A stretch of 64,000 nt of DNA from Bactrocera neohumeralis (taxonomy: Eukaryota > Arthropoda > Insecta > Diptera > Tephritidae), in NCBI RefSeq assembly GCF_024586455.1, contig NC_065920.1, positions 57,047,960-57,111,959 on the forward strand, read 5' to 3'. Under the pieces are notes generated by a model. That model saw only the letters and a program-made list of their open reading frames with translations. It was not told the origin of the DNA and ran no database searches. The position numbers and the translations under genes are program-made. Within the stretch, counting starts at the first letter, position 1; the number at the start of each line of letters is the position of its first letter. This document shows positions 47,699-58,979 of the stretch, one piece after another.

Positions 47699-48134
47699 TT
47701 AATATCTTTATTTATGGCTTAGTTATGACACGGTTTTCGGTTTCCGCCATTTTGTGGGCGTGGCAGTGGGCCGATTTTGCCCATCTTCGAACTTAACCTT
47801 CTTATGGAGCCAAGAAACGCGTGTACCCAGTTTCATCATGATATCTCAATTTTTACTCAAGTTACAGCTTGCACGGACGGACGGACAGACAGACATCCGG
47901 ATTTCAACTCTACTCATTACCCTGATCACTTTGGTATATATATAACCCTATAACTGACTCTTTTAGTTTTAGGACTTACAAACAACCGTCATGTGAACAA
48001 AACTATAATACTCTCCTTAGCCACTTTGTTGCGAGAGTATAGAAACTCATCTCAACTACGGTTTGCAAAATTTAATACTTTTGTGGAAAACACTATCGTG
48101 ACAGTTCTCGGGAGCACATGCATAATAACAGGAA

Positions 48135-49508
48135 AAACAAGTAAGGAAGGGCTAAGTTCGGGTGTCACCAAACATTTTATACTCTCGCATGATAAAGTGA
48201 TAATCGAGATTTCATTATACGTCATTTACATATTTTTCAAATACCGTATTTTTGTAAAGTTTTATCCCGCTATCATCATTGGATCCTAATGTATGTATAT
48301 ACATACTCGTATTATACAGAAAAGGCATCAGATGGAATTCAAAATAGCGTTATATTGGAAGAAGGCGTGGTTGTGAACCGATTTCACCCATATTTTGTAC
48401 ATATCATCAGGGTGTTAAGAAAATATTATATACCGAATTTCATTGAAATCGGTTGAGTAGTTCCTGAGATATGGTTTTTGGTCCATAAGTGGGCGAGGCC
48501 ACGCCCATTTTCAATTTTTAAAAAAAGCCTGGGTGCAGCTTCCTTCTGCCATTTCTTCCGTAAAATTAAGTGTTTCTGACGTTTTTTGTTAGTCGGCTAA
48601 CGCACTTTTAGTGATTTTCAACATAACCTTTGTATGGGAGGTGGGCGTGATTATTATCCGCTTTCTTCCATTTTTGAACTGTATATGGAAGTGCCTGAAG
48701 AAAACGACTCTGTCGAGTTTGGTTGACATAGCTATAGTAGTTTCCGAGATATGTAAAAAAAACTTAGTAGAGGGCGGGGCCACGCCCACTTTTCCAAAAA
48801 AATTGCGTCTAAATATGCCCCTCCCTAATGCGATCCTTTGTGCCAAATTTCACTTTAATCTCTTTATTTATGGCTTAGTTATGACACTTTATAGGGTTTC
48901 GGTTTCCGCCATTTTGTGGGCGTGGCAGTGGGCCGAGTTTGCCCATCTTCGAACTTAACCTTCTTATGGAGCCAAGGAATACGTGTACCACGTTTCATCA
49001 TGATATATCAATTTTTACTCAAGTTACAAGTTATGTTGAAAATCACTAAAAGTGCGTTAACCGACTAACAAAAAACGTCAGAAAATTTTACGGAAGAAAT
49101 GGCAGAAGGAAGCTGCACCCAGGCTGTTTTTAAAAATTTAAAATGGGCGTGGCGTCGCCCACTTATGGACCAAAAACCATATCTCAGGAACTACTCAACC
49201 GATTTCAATGAAATTCGGTATATAATATTTTCTTAACACCCTGATGATATGTACAAAATATGGGTGAAATCGGTTCACAACCACGCCTTCTTCCAATATA
49301 ACGCTATTTTGAATTCCATCTGATGCCTTTTCTGTATAATACGAGTATAAACATTAGGATCCAATGATGATAGCGGAATAAAACTTTACACAAATACGGT
49401 ATTTGAAAAATATGTAAATGACGTATAATGAAATCTCGATTATCACTTTATCATGCGAGAGTATAAAATGTTCGGTGACACCCGAACTTAGCCCTTCCTT
49501 ACTTGTTT
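48135..49508. mobile_element. T1 repeat, copy 4, fold-back form
   Basis: A forward T1 from ACAAGTAAGGAAGGGCTAAG (48137) runs to the ACTCAAGTTACA phrase at about 49028, just before where the GACG run would be. The sequence then switches to the reverse complement of T1's front half (49030-49508, ending CCCTTCCTTACTTGT). Arms 48135-48628 and 49030-49508 pair almost fully around a spacer of about 400 bp. Confidence 0.85.
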
Positions 49509-50245
49509 TTATTTAAATTTTTTTTTTTTTAATTCTCTTTTTGGAAGTCTTATTGGACCGATTTTATCCATTTTATGCATGGCGACATTCAATAAGATAT
49601 CTCACAAGGTAACCGATATCTATATATAAAATCAATTCGATGTTTGAAAATACATATATTGGGCATATAGCGTAAGAAGGAATATTAACTTGCAGATAAT
49701 TTCATTCATTTTTGCCACAAAACCCAATTATTACCAGGAAATATTCTATTGGACCTTCACTAACATATATAATATATCGCACGACACTTTCAGTCAATTA
49801 GAGTTACTGAGGTATACATATTCAATATCTGGAGACTACAACTATTTAAAAACAAATGTCGCGAAATTTCCAGTGAAATTTTCATTTTTTTTAAGCATCT
49901 GCCAAAAATCCAATTTTCAGTTCTTTTTTGCTTCGTTCAAGTTCTAAGTTAAGGTTTCAACTAAAATGGGTATTTTCTCACCATAGATGTTCCAGTAAGG
50001 AGTTATCCTACCAACGCGGGCACACCTTTTTTCCGAGGGGTACCGGAAATGGCGTCGCAATGGCTGAGTTTGAAAAGATTTTTTTCAAAAATTTCAGAAC
50101 TTCTTTGCTAAAGTGTATATTTGTAACAATAATAAATTCTAATAAATTATTTATCTTTTGATATAAGAAAAAAATTTTTGAAAAATAAGAATTTTTACCC
50201 GCAGAAACTCATGTAACCCCTTAACGTCTTATTCCTTAAGTTTAA

Positions 50246-52508
50246 CCTTCCTCGAATGTAAAGTTTAATTTATAATAAAAGTAGTAATATCTAATAGATT
50301 TCATAACGGCTTCGTGACAATTATTAATTATGCATTTATTGTAAATTAGTATTGTGAATTTATGCTGATGTCTGCTAAATTAAGGAAATACGCATTTTTT
50401 TGCTCTTAGGATATGAAAGAATCCTTGGGTCAGAAATACCCGTCTTTGATGAAACCATACTAAACGTCAATGCTTTGATTCAAACATACAGCTTCTAAGA
50501 ACATATTTATTATTGTTGAATATCAATTATACCCAAGTCACTAAGCGATTAATTGTTGATGGTAATCTTAGAAATATTGTTTCTAAGTGGGTAGAATCAT
50601 ATTGCTTTCGTCGCCCTCTTACAAGCGTTGACAGTTTTTTGTTTCATTTTGTTTCATTAGTTATTTGTACTCGTCGCGTTCGGTTGTTTTTTTCAATGGC
50701 TCACAAATTGAGTGATTCCATGATTTCTCAATTTATAAACTACGATATAAGTTCTGAAGATGAAATAATAAGTGAAACAGAGAATAATTCTGATGGAAAT
50801 CCTACGGACAATATTCAACCAAATTGGAACATTGGAAGTAGTAGCGATGAAGTACCTCTTTCAAGATATAAGTATGACCAATAAAAGTGTTAGTGAAAAT
50901 GAAATGTTATCAAAAAATGGTGAATTTGTGTGGTCGAAAATCCCATTAGAAGGAAGAGGTCATTTGGGCAGCGCAAACCTAATAAAACTTACACCAGGAA
51001 TTACCAGATATGCTTATAATCGTATCAATACATTTAGAAGCGCTTTTGATTTATTTGTAAACAAACGCATAAAATCTATAGTTTTGAAACAAACAAACAT
51101 GGAAAGATCTTCACGGTTTGGAAATGAATTCGATGCGATGGATGAAATAGAGTTAGATGCATATCTAGTTCTTCTTATATTTGCTGGCGTTTTCAAGTCT
51201 AACGATGAAAGCCTCGACAGCTTGTGGTCTGAAGTTTTTGGACGACCTATATTTCGAGCAACAATGTCCCTAAAACGGTTCAAAAAAATTACCGCCATTT
51301 TGCGTTTTGATAAACGTTCGGATCGAGAAGCATGGAGACAGAGTGATAAATTAGCAGCTATAAGATATATATGGGATGAATGGGCGACACTATTGCCTAT
51401 GTACTATAATCCGAATGCAAATATCACAATTGACGAACAGCTACTTTCATTCAATATATTCCATGTAAACCGAGTAAATACGGCATACAATTTTGGATTT
51501 TGTGTGACAGTGAAACAAGATATGTTCGTTCAATTCAATGCTATACCGGAAAATTTCAAGGAAATGCTCCGGAAAAAAATAAAGGAATGCGTGTTGTTTT
51601 AGATCTGACAGAGGGCTTTCAGGGCTACAATCTGACATGTGATAATTTTTTTACATCATATGAATTTGCCGAAACACTCTTAGACTGTAAGCTTGCCGTT
51701 CTTGGAACTTTACGCTAAATTAAAGGCCAGATACAATTAGATCTTTTGGATACGAAGAAACTAGTGTTTTCATCCACATTTGCATTCAATTCAAAAATGG
51801 TTCTTGTCTCATTTATTCCGAAAAGAACAAAAACGTAATTTTACTCAATACAAACCACAATAAGATTGAAATACATGATTCAGAGAAAAAAAAACCTAAA
51901 ATGATCATGGACTATAACGCAACTAAGGGATCTGTTGATTTTCTAGACAAAATGGTGGCCTGTAGCCATATTTCATAATATGTTGGATATCTCATGTTTC
52001 AATGCTTACGTATTATATTGTCATACCAATCCTGATTGGAAACAGAAGAGCACTGTACAAAGACATCTGTTTTTAGAAAAACTGGGCATGGAGTTGGTCA
52101 ATGATCACATTGAGCGTAGGAAAACTCTTCCTCTGACAAATGCATCGCTGGAATTAGTACAACGAGTGAAGACAGGTGTTACTGAGACAACAGCTACTTC
52201 CAGTGCACAGAGTTGTAATAAAAGAAAAAGGTGTAATGTATGTCCGTCATCAAAAGATGTCAAAACTTCGAAAATCTGTAAAAAATGTAAGAAACCCATA
52301 TGTCCAAGACATTCGGAAATTATGTGCCTCTCATGTTGTCAAGAGGAAAAAATGTCATAAATTGTGTCTTTTTTATTTCAATAAATATATAACATAAATA
52401 ATTCCATCTGTATTTAATTTATAAAAATAACACCGAGTTTTTTTTTAAATCGGGTCAATATGACCCGAAGACCTTAAGTTTGCGTAGTATTTGAGGAACC
52501 GAGGAAGG
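50246..52508 (+). mobile_element. piggyBac-type element 2
   Basis: A 2,263-bp element flanked by TTAA (50242-50245 and 52509-52512). Inverted ends CCTTCCTCG / CGAGGAAGG. Not the same family as element 1: the ends differ and the transposase is only loosely alike. Copy A reads through the site near 23530 without it. A perfect short palindrome, CGGGTCAATATGACCCG, lies inside the right end (52453-52469). Confidence 0.93.
50697..52360 (+). pseudogene. piggyBac transposase 2, broken
   Basis: Starts MAHKLSDSMISQFINYDISS at 50697 with an acidic N-terminus (SSEDEIISETENNSDG). A frame change near 50870 leads to GEFVWSKIPLEGRGHL, AYNRINTFRSAFDLFVN and ANITIDEQLLSFN (first catalytic D). A second change near 51560 leads to VVLDLTEGFQGYNLTCDNFF (second D). 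Further on are KGSVDFLDKM (third D) and a deletion of roughly 30 codons, then WPVAIFHNMLDISCFNAYV, and a Cys-rich tail: CNVCPSSKDV, CKKCKKPICPRHSEIMCLSC. Inactive. Confidence 0.88.
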
Positions 52509-53769
52509 TTAATTGTGTTTCATTTTAATATCGTAAAAACAAGAAAATTCCTAAATGGCATTAAAATTTGTATGAAGTAGAAGGGATTGTGGTGCAATTT
52601 TTCCAATTCAGCAATATATGCGCATAAGAATATCAGGTGTTATGTACCAAATAAACTTAAAATCGATCAAGCAGTACCTGTGAGTCTGACAGTGGGATCT
52701 AAATAATCGGAAAGACTCGGATTTTTAACCGAAAAAGTGCTGTCAACTAAGTACCATTCCCCGAAATTATATCAAAAATGTCTTCTGCCCTATAACAACA
52801 CCAACAATACAATATCGTTTAATCCTTCTGAAGAGCGTTTTTATGAGTTATTGTACATTCAGTAGTTTTCAACATAACCGTTAATATAGAGTGTGAGTGG
52901 GTTCTCATCTTAATTTTGCCTGGCAAGGTATCGAAAGTCTTTCTTCTCAGCAAATTTATTTATAAAGCATTTATATTTTATGAGCTACATATACACATCA
53001 TACACCTTACAAGATATTACTAGTGATTTAGGGAAATGGGTAGATACTGAAAATAGTTATGAAATTATTAACTTTTTTCAAGACGAAGATAAAAATTCCA
53101 TCGTCAAAAATTCTTAGCTTAATACCGAAATTAATTATAAAGTTTAAATTTCAATGAAGGACGATTTAATTTTTATTTCATTAAATTATAAAAATTTAAG
53201 GAAAATTCTGGAACTTTTAATAGACCGCGCCATTATAATTCCTCTATGTATTTTCTATCTTCTCTAATGAAACGAAGTGCATTTCTTCTAAGTATGTATA
53301 TATCTAGCTAACTTCTAAATTTGAAGTTTCTGTTTTCATTATTGTGCCAGTGACAACAACGAAAAAATTGTAATAAAGCAAACCCGAGGATGTGGGCAAT
53401 GAAACAGTATCACCGTTTCGAAAGGAAACTTTACTTTAATTATCACTACTTCCAAGATTGGTGGTTTCAACTATTTCAGAAGCAATAAACAGTACGGCAT
53501 AAGATAGTTGAGCATGCGTACGTACATGTCCAACCCCTCGATGCGTAGAATATATGAAACATTGGCGGTAAATTAAAGTGCATGAACGTGACATATGTGT
53601 CGTATACGTAATCTTTGCAAAAATTCGTAGTACCACTAGAATATACGAGTACATCACAACTTAAGTAACTTAAATATATCACGTGTAGTTTTGCAAAAAT
53701 CTCCAACCAGCGAACTACCAAGAAAACGGCGAATATACGCTGCCATTTAGCAAATACTTTTTCTTCATC
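52509..53769. other. Conserved intron segment, copy B
   Basis: Matches 23540-24764. No coding signal. The minus-strand ORFs at 53436-53793 are shared with copy A (24452-24785) but have no recognisable motif and differ between copies by indels. Confidence 0.5.
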
Positions 53770-54605
53770 TTCACTGGCGTAGAGACCGCTCACGCAGTTA
53801 TAAGCGAGTTAACAACAGCGCCAGTCCTTTCTTCTTTTTGCTTTCTGGCGTCAATTCAAGATTCCAAATGCAGCCATGCCCTTCTCCGCCTGATCTCTCC
53901 AATGTAGTGGAAGTCTTCCTCTTTCTGTGCTTCCACCGACGGGTACTGAATCGAATAGTTTTAGACCTGGAGTGTTCTCTTCCATCCACTACATAAACTA
54001 GACAACGTAGCTGCTGTCTCTTGATTCGCTGAACTATGTCAATGTTATCGTATATCTCGTACAGTTCATCGTTCCAACGACTGCGTTACTCCCCGTTGCC
54101 AAATGGGCAAAGGTTCATAAATCTTCCTCAAAACCTTTTTCGTAAACACTCCCAATGCCGAATTATCAGATGATGTCATTGTCCATGCTTCGGCACCATA
54201 TAGCAAGACGGGGATAATGAGTGATTTGTAGAATTAGGTCTTTGTTCGTCGAGAGAGAACTTTACTTTTCAATTGCCTGCTCGGTCCAAAGTAGCACATT
54301 TCGTCTTGCCTTCGTTTACTACCAGACCCGTATGCCTCGCTTCCTTATCCAGTCTGCAGAAAGCAGAGCTAATGGCGCAGTTGTTAAGCCAAGTGATGTC
54401 AATATCATCGGCATACGCCAGCAACTGAACACTCTTGTGTAGCTCTGGAGGTCGAATTATTGTATCCAGGAGTAGATAGATAGATAGTCGCACTATAGGG
54501 CTCGGAGAGGTCCTTCCCGAGCTATTGGTGGTGCTCAATGTCAGCTTACACAGCCTTATTAGTTTTGTGGGAATACCAAATTCAGCAGCCAAAAAATACG
54601 GCAAT
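53770..54605 (-). mobile_element. RTE-type LINE 3' fragment, copy B
   Basis: Homologue of 24765-25690. It keeps GIPTKLIRLCKLTLSTTNS, SVQLLAYADDIDITWLNN (the RT F/Y-x-D-D catalytic box) and CAISSAFCRLDKEARHTG, followed by a deletion of the region after VNEGKTK that copy A keeps. The copies thus lost different parts. Confidence 0.8.
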
Positions 54606-56030
54606 TACAACATTATTGGTATTTAATCTCAATAAAGTAATTCGGACATTCCATTTTTTAAAAGTGTGTGCGTGGTATCTTCACATATTTTATTAAGTTG
54701 TATTACCTTGATTGATTGAGTATGGGGTTAAACATATTGCTTTACATACTATCTATTTGCTTTACTATACTATCATTGTAGGCCATTGTAGAACTTACTT
54801 TAAAACTTTACAACGCTTTTATACCTAGTTTATTCATCTTTAAGGTCATACTATCACATTAAATAGTCATTGATTTAGAAAGTATAGGCCACCATTTCCA
54901 GACCTTCGTCTCGCTGGCAGTACGCTCTAGGGAAGTCAAGGAGTGTCTGTCTTCAGTACCAATAGCATTAGGCTTCTTCGATTTAAATTAGTTAGGGTAG
55001 CTGACCATAGTTGAATCGCTCAAAACTGTAAGCTAATGAGCTTGTAAGAAAGGGCACACTTACTTATTCTAATCTCATCGGACTAGGAACGAGTCGGTGC
55101 TCACCTGACCACTTGCATTCAGATCAGTGGACTTTGTGTGAGCTCCTTCTGGCTAAGAGTGGAATTAAACTTAGAGGCGCCTTTTCTGAATGGACACTAT
55201 CTAATAGGCTCACACTTGGTTCGGATATTTGATTTAAGGTGAAGTGGAATCATCTAAGCCTTTTCTCTTCTACTGTACAGATTCTGCCTGACGGAGAGTG
55301 AAATATCTCAATCGACACCCAACATAACAAATTTCTGGTCAACACAAAACACCTCGTGGACCTACGAGAATGCGGGGATTAATATTTAGGAGTTTTAATT
55401 ACTAGATAGAACCAATGTTCACGTGAGATCTGCCTAATCCACGCCGTGCAGATGAGTTTTTTGTAGTCGCAAATTTTCAAACCTGCATAAAGGAAGGCGA
55501 TATGCGATGGTCTTTTTGATTCATAAGAGCTATAGTGAGATCATTAATGGTTTCACGAATATCAGCCTGATTACCTTAACTACATAGTCTAAGGTCAAAT
55601 TAATTCCGTAGAGGGTGCATATTTTGTAATTGGAGTCTTTTTAAATATATATATGTAAATATAGTAAATTAATAATTTAAAATTGAATTTCATATAATTT
55701 TTTATTTGCAAGTTTTTCGATAAAACCAGATATTCCCTGAAAATATGTGAAAGACATGAAAACTCAAAAAAATGGGTGGTTAAAGTAAAAATTAAGAGTT
55801 TTTCAGCGATTTTTTTTTTCAACATAGAAAAGAAAAGTTCCGTATGTCCTCGAAGAAATAAAAATAAAAGTTTTAAATGATACACCTTAATGTAAATATC
55901 CCTCTCGCTTAAATTTAACTTAAATAATATTGATAAATCCTACTTTTAGCTATTTTTGACTATTCTGGCTATGTCTTCCCCCTATTATAATAAATAGACA
56001 ATTTGACTCAATTAAGTTTGTCGTACTCAC
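54606..56030. other. Intron segment, copy B
   Basis: Matches 25691-27006, with some extra sequence around 54915-55060. Possibly repeat-derived in 54890-55570. No gene seen. Confidence 0.5.
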
Positions 56031-56238
56031 CCACAACATCCAGGTAACCAACTTGACTTTTCATCGGATCCGTATTGATCTGACACATATACCAGCCTTT
56101 GTCCGCTTCCTTAACGTCACGTATTCTCAATATCCAAGCACGCTTCTCAGCATGGGTTATGCTCATTCGGTTATTTTTCGTTATAACGTGATTTTGTATC
56201 GTCAGTATTGTTTGTGTATCGACGCGCAGCCACGCAAT
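56031..56238 (-). CDS. DIP-type gene, exon Ig1b (second half of Ig domain 1), copy B
   Basis: A 208-bp exon between a CTAG acceptor and a GTGAGT donor, entering in phase 0 and exiting in phase 1. It encodes IAWLRVDTQTILTIQNHVIT, then a segment with RMSITHAEKRAWILRIRDV, ending in ADKGWYMCQINTD and SQVGYLDVV. The core tryptophan (AWLR) and the D-x-G-x-Y-x-C signature (DKGWYMC) are intact. It joins Ig1a upstream and Ig2a downstream without a frame break. This copy has the conserved residues at the three positions where copy A (27007-27214) has replacements, so I take it as the functional exon. Confidence 0.9.
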
Positions 56239-57014
56239 CTAGACGATGCCTCAAAATAATCATATGACGCATAGGAACGCGAGGGTGCGGGTTTGCGTCG
56301 GGGTGAAGCATAATTCGAGACGTGTCAACCCGTTCGACACAACCCATTCATTTTCATATTAGCAGATAGTGCATAAGCCGCAAGACGCACGCATTCATAT
56401 GCACGTTCGGTCATTAGTTTGTTTTTGTTTATTTGTATTTACGTATTTTCATTTGTACAGGTGGGCCGCGTGTGCCGGTTGGTTTATTTATCCATTGGAC
56501 GTGCAAGTGGTAGTGTTGAATTTTCCATGGAGTTCCATAGGACGTTGGACACATTTACACATATGTGAAGTTGTACGTGTAGTTTAGTATCAGTAAGAAA
56601 GGAAAAGGAAAGAGAGAAGAAAATTCATGAGAAATTTGTTTACCTTTAGTTTAATAATTTAACGTTTTATTAGAAAGTACTTCTTAGAGTTGTCATATAC
56701 ATATATGTATATATCTAGATACGTTCGTGCTTTGCTGACATATACATATGTTGCTGTTGGTATATTTATAAATCTTAATATACGCTTGATTGCTTCGCGC
56801 TGTTGTGAGTCTCTTAATGAATCAACTAAAGTAGAATATGAGTGCCTTTCTTCAGGATTAAAGGCAATAACAGCGTAAGGAAGTTCATTAAGATGAATGG
56901 CTCAATTTCGGTAGACGAATTCGTGTTCTAAACGTAGCTATATATGTAAGAGCTTACGATTTACATACGTATATTTATTTGGTATTATTTGTATTCTATT
57001 AATACATTTATATA
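56239..57014. other. Intron upstream of exon Ig1b, copy B
   Basis: Matches 27215-28060 up to about 56960. No coding feature. Confidence 0.5.
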
Positions 57015-58060
57015 ACATTTTATACTCTCGCATGATAAAGTGATAATCGAAATTTCATTATCCGACATTTACATATTTTTTTATTTTGCTGTAAAATTAA
57101 TTAGATTAGATCAATTTGTGTACTTTGAGTATTGAATTGTATTTTCATTTCCTAATGTATATATTATACAGAGAAGGCATCAGATGGAATTCAAAATAGC
57201 GTTATATTGGAAGAAGGAGTGGTTCTGAACCGATTTCACCCATATTTCGTACATGTCATCAGGGTGTTAAGAAAATATTATATACCGAATTTCATTGAAA
57301 TCGGTTGAGTAGTTCCTGAGATATGGTTTTTGGTCCATAAGTGGGCGACGCCACGCCCATTTTAAATTTTTGAAAAAAGTCTGGGTGCAGCTTCCTTCTG
57401 CAGTTCGCTGCGTAAAATTTAGGGTTTCTGACGTTTTTTGTTAGTCGGTTAACGCACTTTTAGTGATTTTCAACATAACCTTTGTATGGGAGGTGGGCGT
57501 GGTTATTATCCGATTTCTTCCATTTTTGAACTGTATATGGAAATGCCTGAAGGAAAACGACTCTGTAGAATTTGGTTGACAAAGCTATAGTAGTTTCGAG
57601 ATATGTACAAAAAACTTAGTGGGAGGCGGGGTCACGCCCACTTTTCCAAAAAAAAATTACGCCCATTATATGCCCCTCCCTAATGCGATCCTTTGTGCCA
57701 AATTTCAAATATCTTTATTTATGGTTTAGTTATGACACTTTATAGGCTTTCGGTTTTCGCCATTTTGTGGGCGTGGCAGTGGGCCGATTTTGCCCATCTT
57801 CGAACTTAACCTTCTTATGGAGCCAAGAAATATGTGTACCAAGTTTCATCATGATATCTCAATTTTTACTCAAGTTACAGCTTGCACGGACGGACGGACG
57901 GACGGACAGACAGACATCCGGATTTCAATTCTACTTGTCACCCTGATCACTTTCGTATATATAACCCTATATCTGACTCTTTTAGTTTTAGTACTTACAA
58001 ACAACCGTTATGTGAACAAAACTATAATACTCTCCTTAGCAACTTTGTTGCGAGTATAAA
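57015..58060 (+). mobile_element. T1 repeat, copy 5
   Basis: Runs from TTTTATACTCTCGCATGATA to TTGTTGCGAGTATAAA, with a GACGGACGGACGGACGGACA run near 57888. The outermost ACAAGTAAGG segment is missing. Forms an inverted pair with copy 6. Confidence 0.8.
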
Positions 58061-58169
58061 AATTATACATAGTTGATAAATATGTGTATGTATATACAAA
58101 AACTAAGTTAAATTTACTCGCTTTTTCTTAAGTGGTCTCCACATCAGCAGCTTTACAGCTTTCACCGTT

Positions 58170-58775
58170 GTGGAAATTAAAGAAAGTTCATTGCAAAAAC
58201 TTGATCTATCTTTGTATGGCAGCTGTATTCTATTGTGGTTTGATCTAAGCAATTTCTTTTGCTTTGGACAATAATCCGTGGAAAATTTAATGGAGATACT
58301 TTGTCAAAAACAAAAGTTTTCCATACTGGGTTTGAGTTTGATATTTCAGTTTGTGTGGCAACTATATGTAATAGTGGTACGATGTGGGCAATTTCGCCAC
58401 AACCTATAACGTTGCTTAAGGTTATAATGCATATCGAGTTTGGTGAAAATACGTCGTAAAATAAAAAAGTTCTCCATAGAAGAACTTGATTCCGATCGCT
58501 CATTCTGTATGACTACTATTTGCTATATTAGTGTGATATCGATGGTTTTGACAAATTAGCAGCTTATTGGGGAGGAAAGAACGTGTGCAAAATTTCAAAC
58601 TAATATCTCAAAAACTGAGAGACTAGTTCACATAGATACGCATGGACGTCGGGCATGGCTAAATCGATACGTTGATTATTTACGCAGATATTTTCTAGGT
58701 TCTTCCACCTCTTGTTCTGTGTATTACAAACTTCGTGACGAACTGAATATACTCTGTTCAAAGTATAAAAAAATG
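58170..58775 (-). repeat. Worn T2 copy between two inverted T1 copies
   Basis: Shares T2 phrases: TTGATTCCGATCGCTCATTC, AAAAACTGAGAGACTAGTTC, GGGCATGGCTAAATCGATAC, TACAAACTTCGTGACGAACT and an ending like ATACTCTGTTCAAAGTAT. Non-coding. Confidence 0.65.
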
Positions 58776-58979
58776 TGTTTAATTTGGAAAATAGTGCTTA
58801 TTTGAACACGCGCGATTAAAATAAATAATAAAATAACGTCAGAAAAATGAAACGATAAACGTGGAATTTTGCTAAAAAATTATGCTTTTGGACCTCTATT
58901 ATAGGAATTAGAAGAAACTGAGTGAATTTAGTTCAAAAATCTGCAACTGAAAACATATTGAAAATAAAATATTTAATTT

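Larger units (their letters stand above)
44379..48041 (+). mobile_element. T1 repeat, copy 3, split by a piggyBac
   Basis: T1 front half at 44379-45079 (ACAAGTAAGAAAGGGCTAAA, TATACCCTCGCACGATAAAG) and back half at 47699-48041 (TTAATATCTTTATTTATGG to TTGCGAGAGTATAG), separated by the piggyBac at 45080-47698. Other T1 copies (e.g. 14784) read straight through CACTTTAATATCTTTATTT, giving the empty site with a single TTAA. Absent from copy A at about 20550. Confidence 0.85.
28683..56960. repeat. Duplicated block, copy B
   Basis: Direct, same-orientation homologue of copy A. Its left part (28683 to about 29990) matches 7520-8970 but is eroded. From 34531 onward it matches 9103 onward well. It ends near 56960, where it matches copy A up to about 28040. 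Private insertions are the LINE at about 30040-34530, the Helitron-like element at 41550-42452, T1 plus piggyBac at 44379-48041, the fold-back T1 at 48135-49508 and piggyBac at 50246-52508. All three Ig exons are intact here. Confidence 0.85.
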
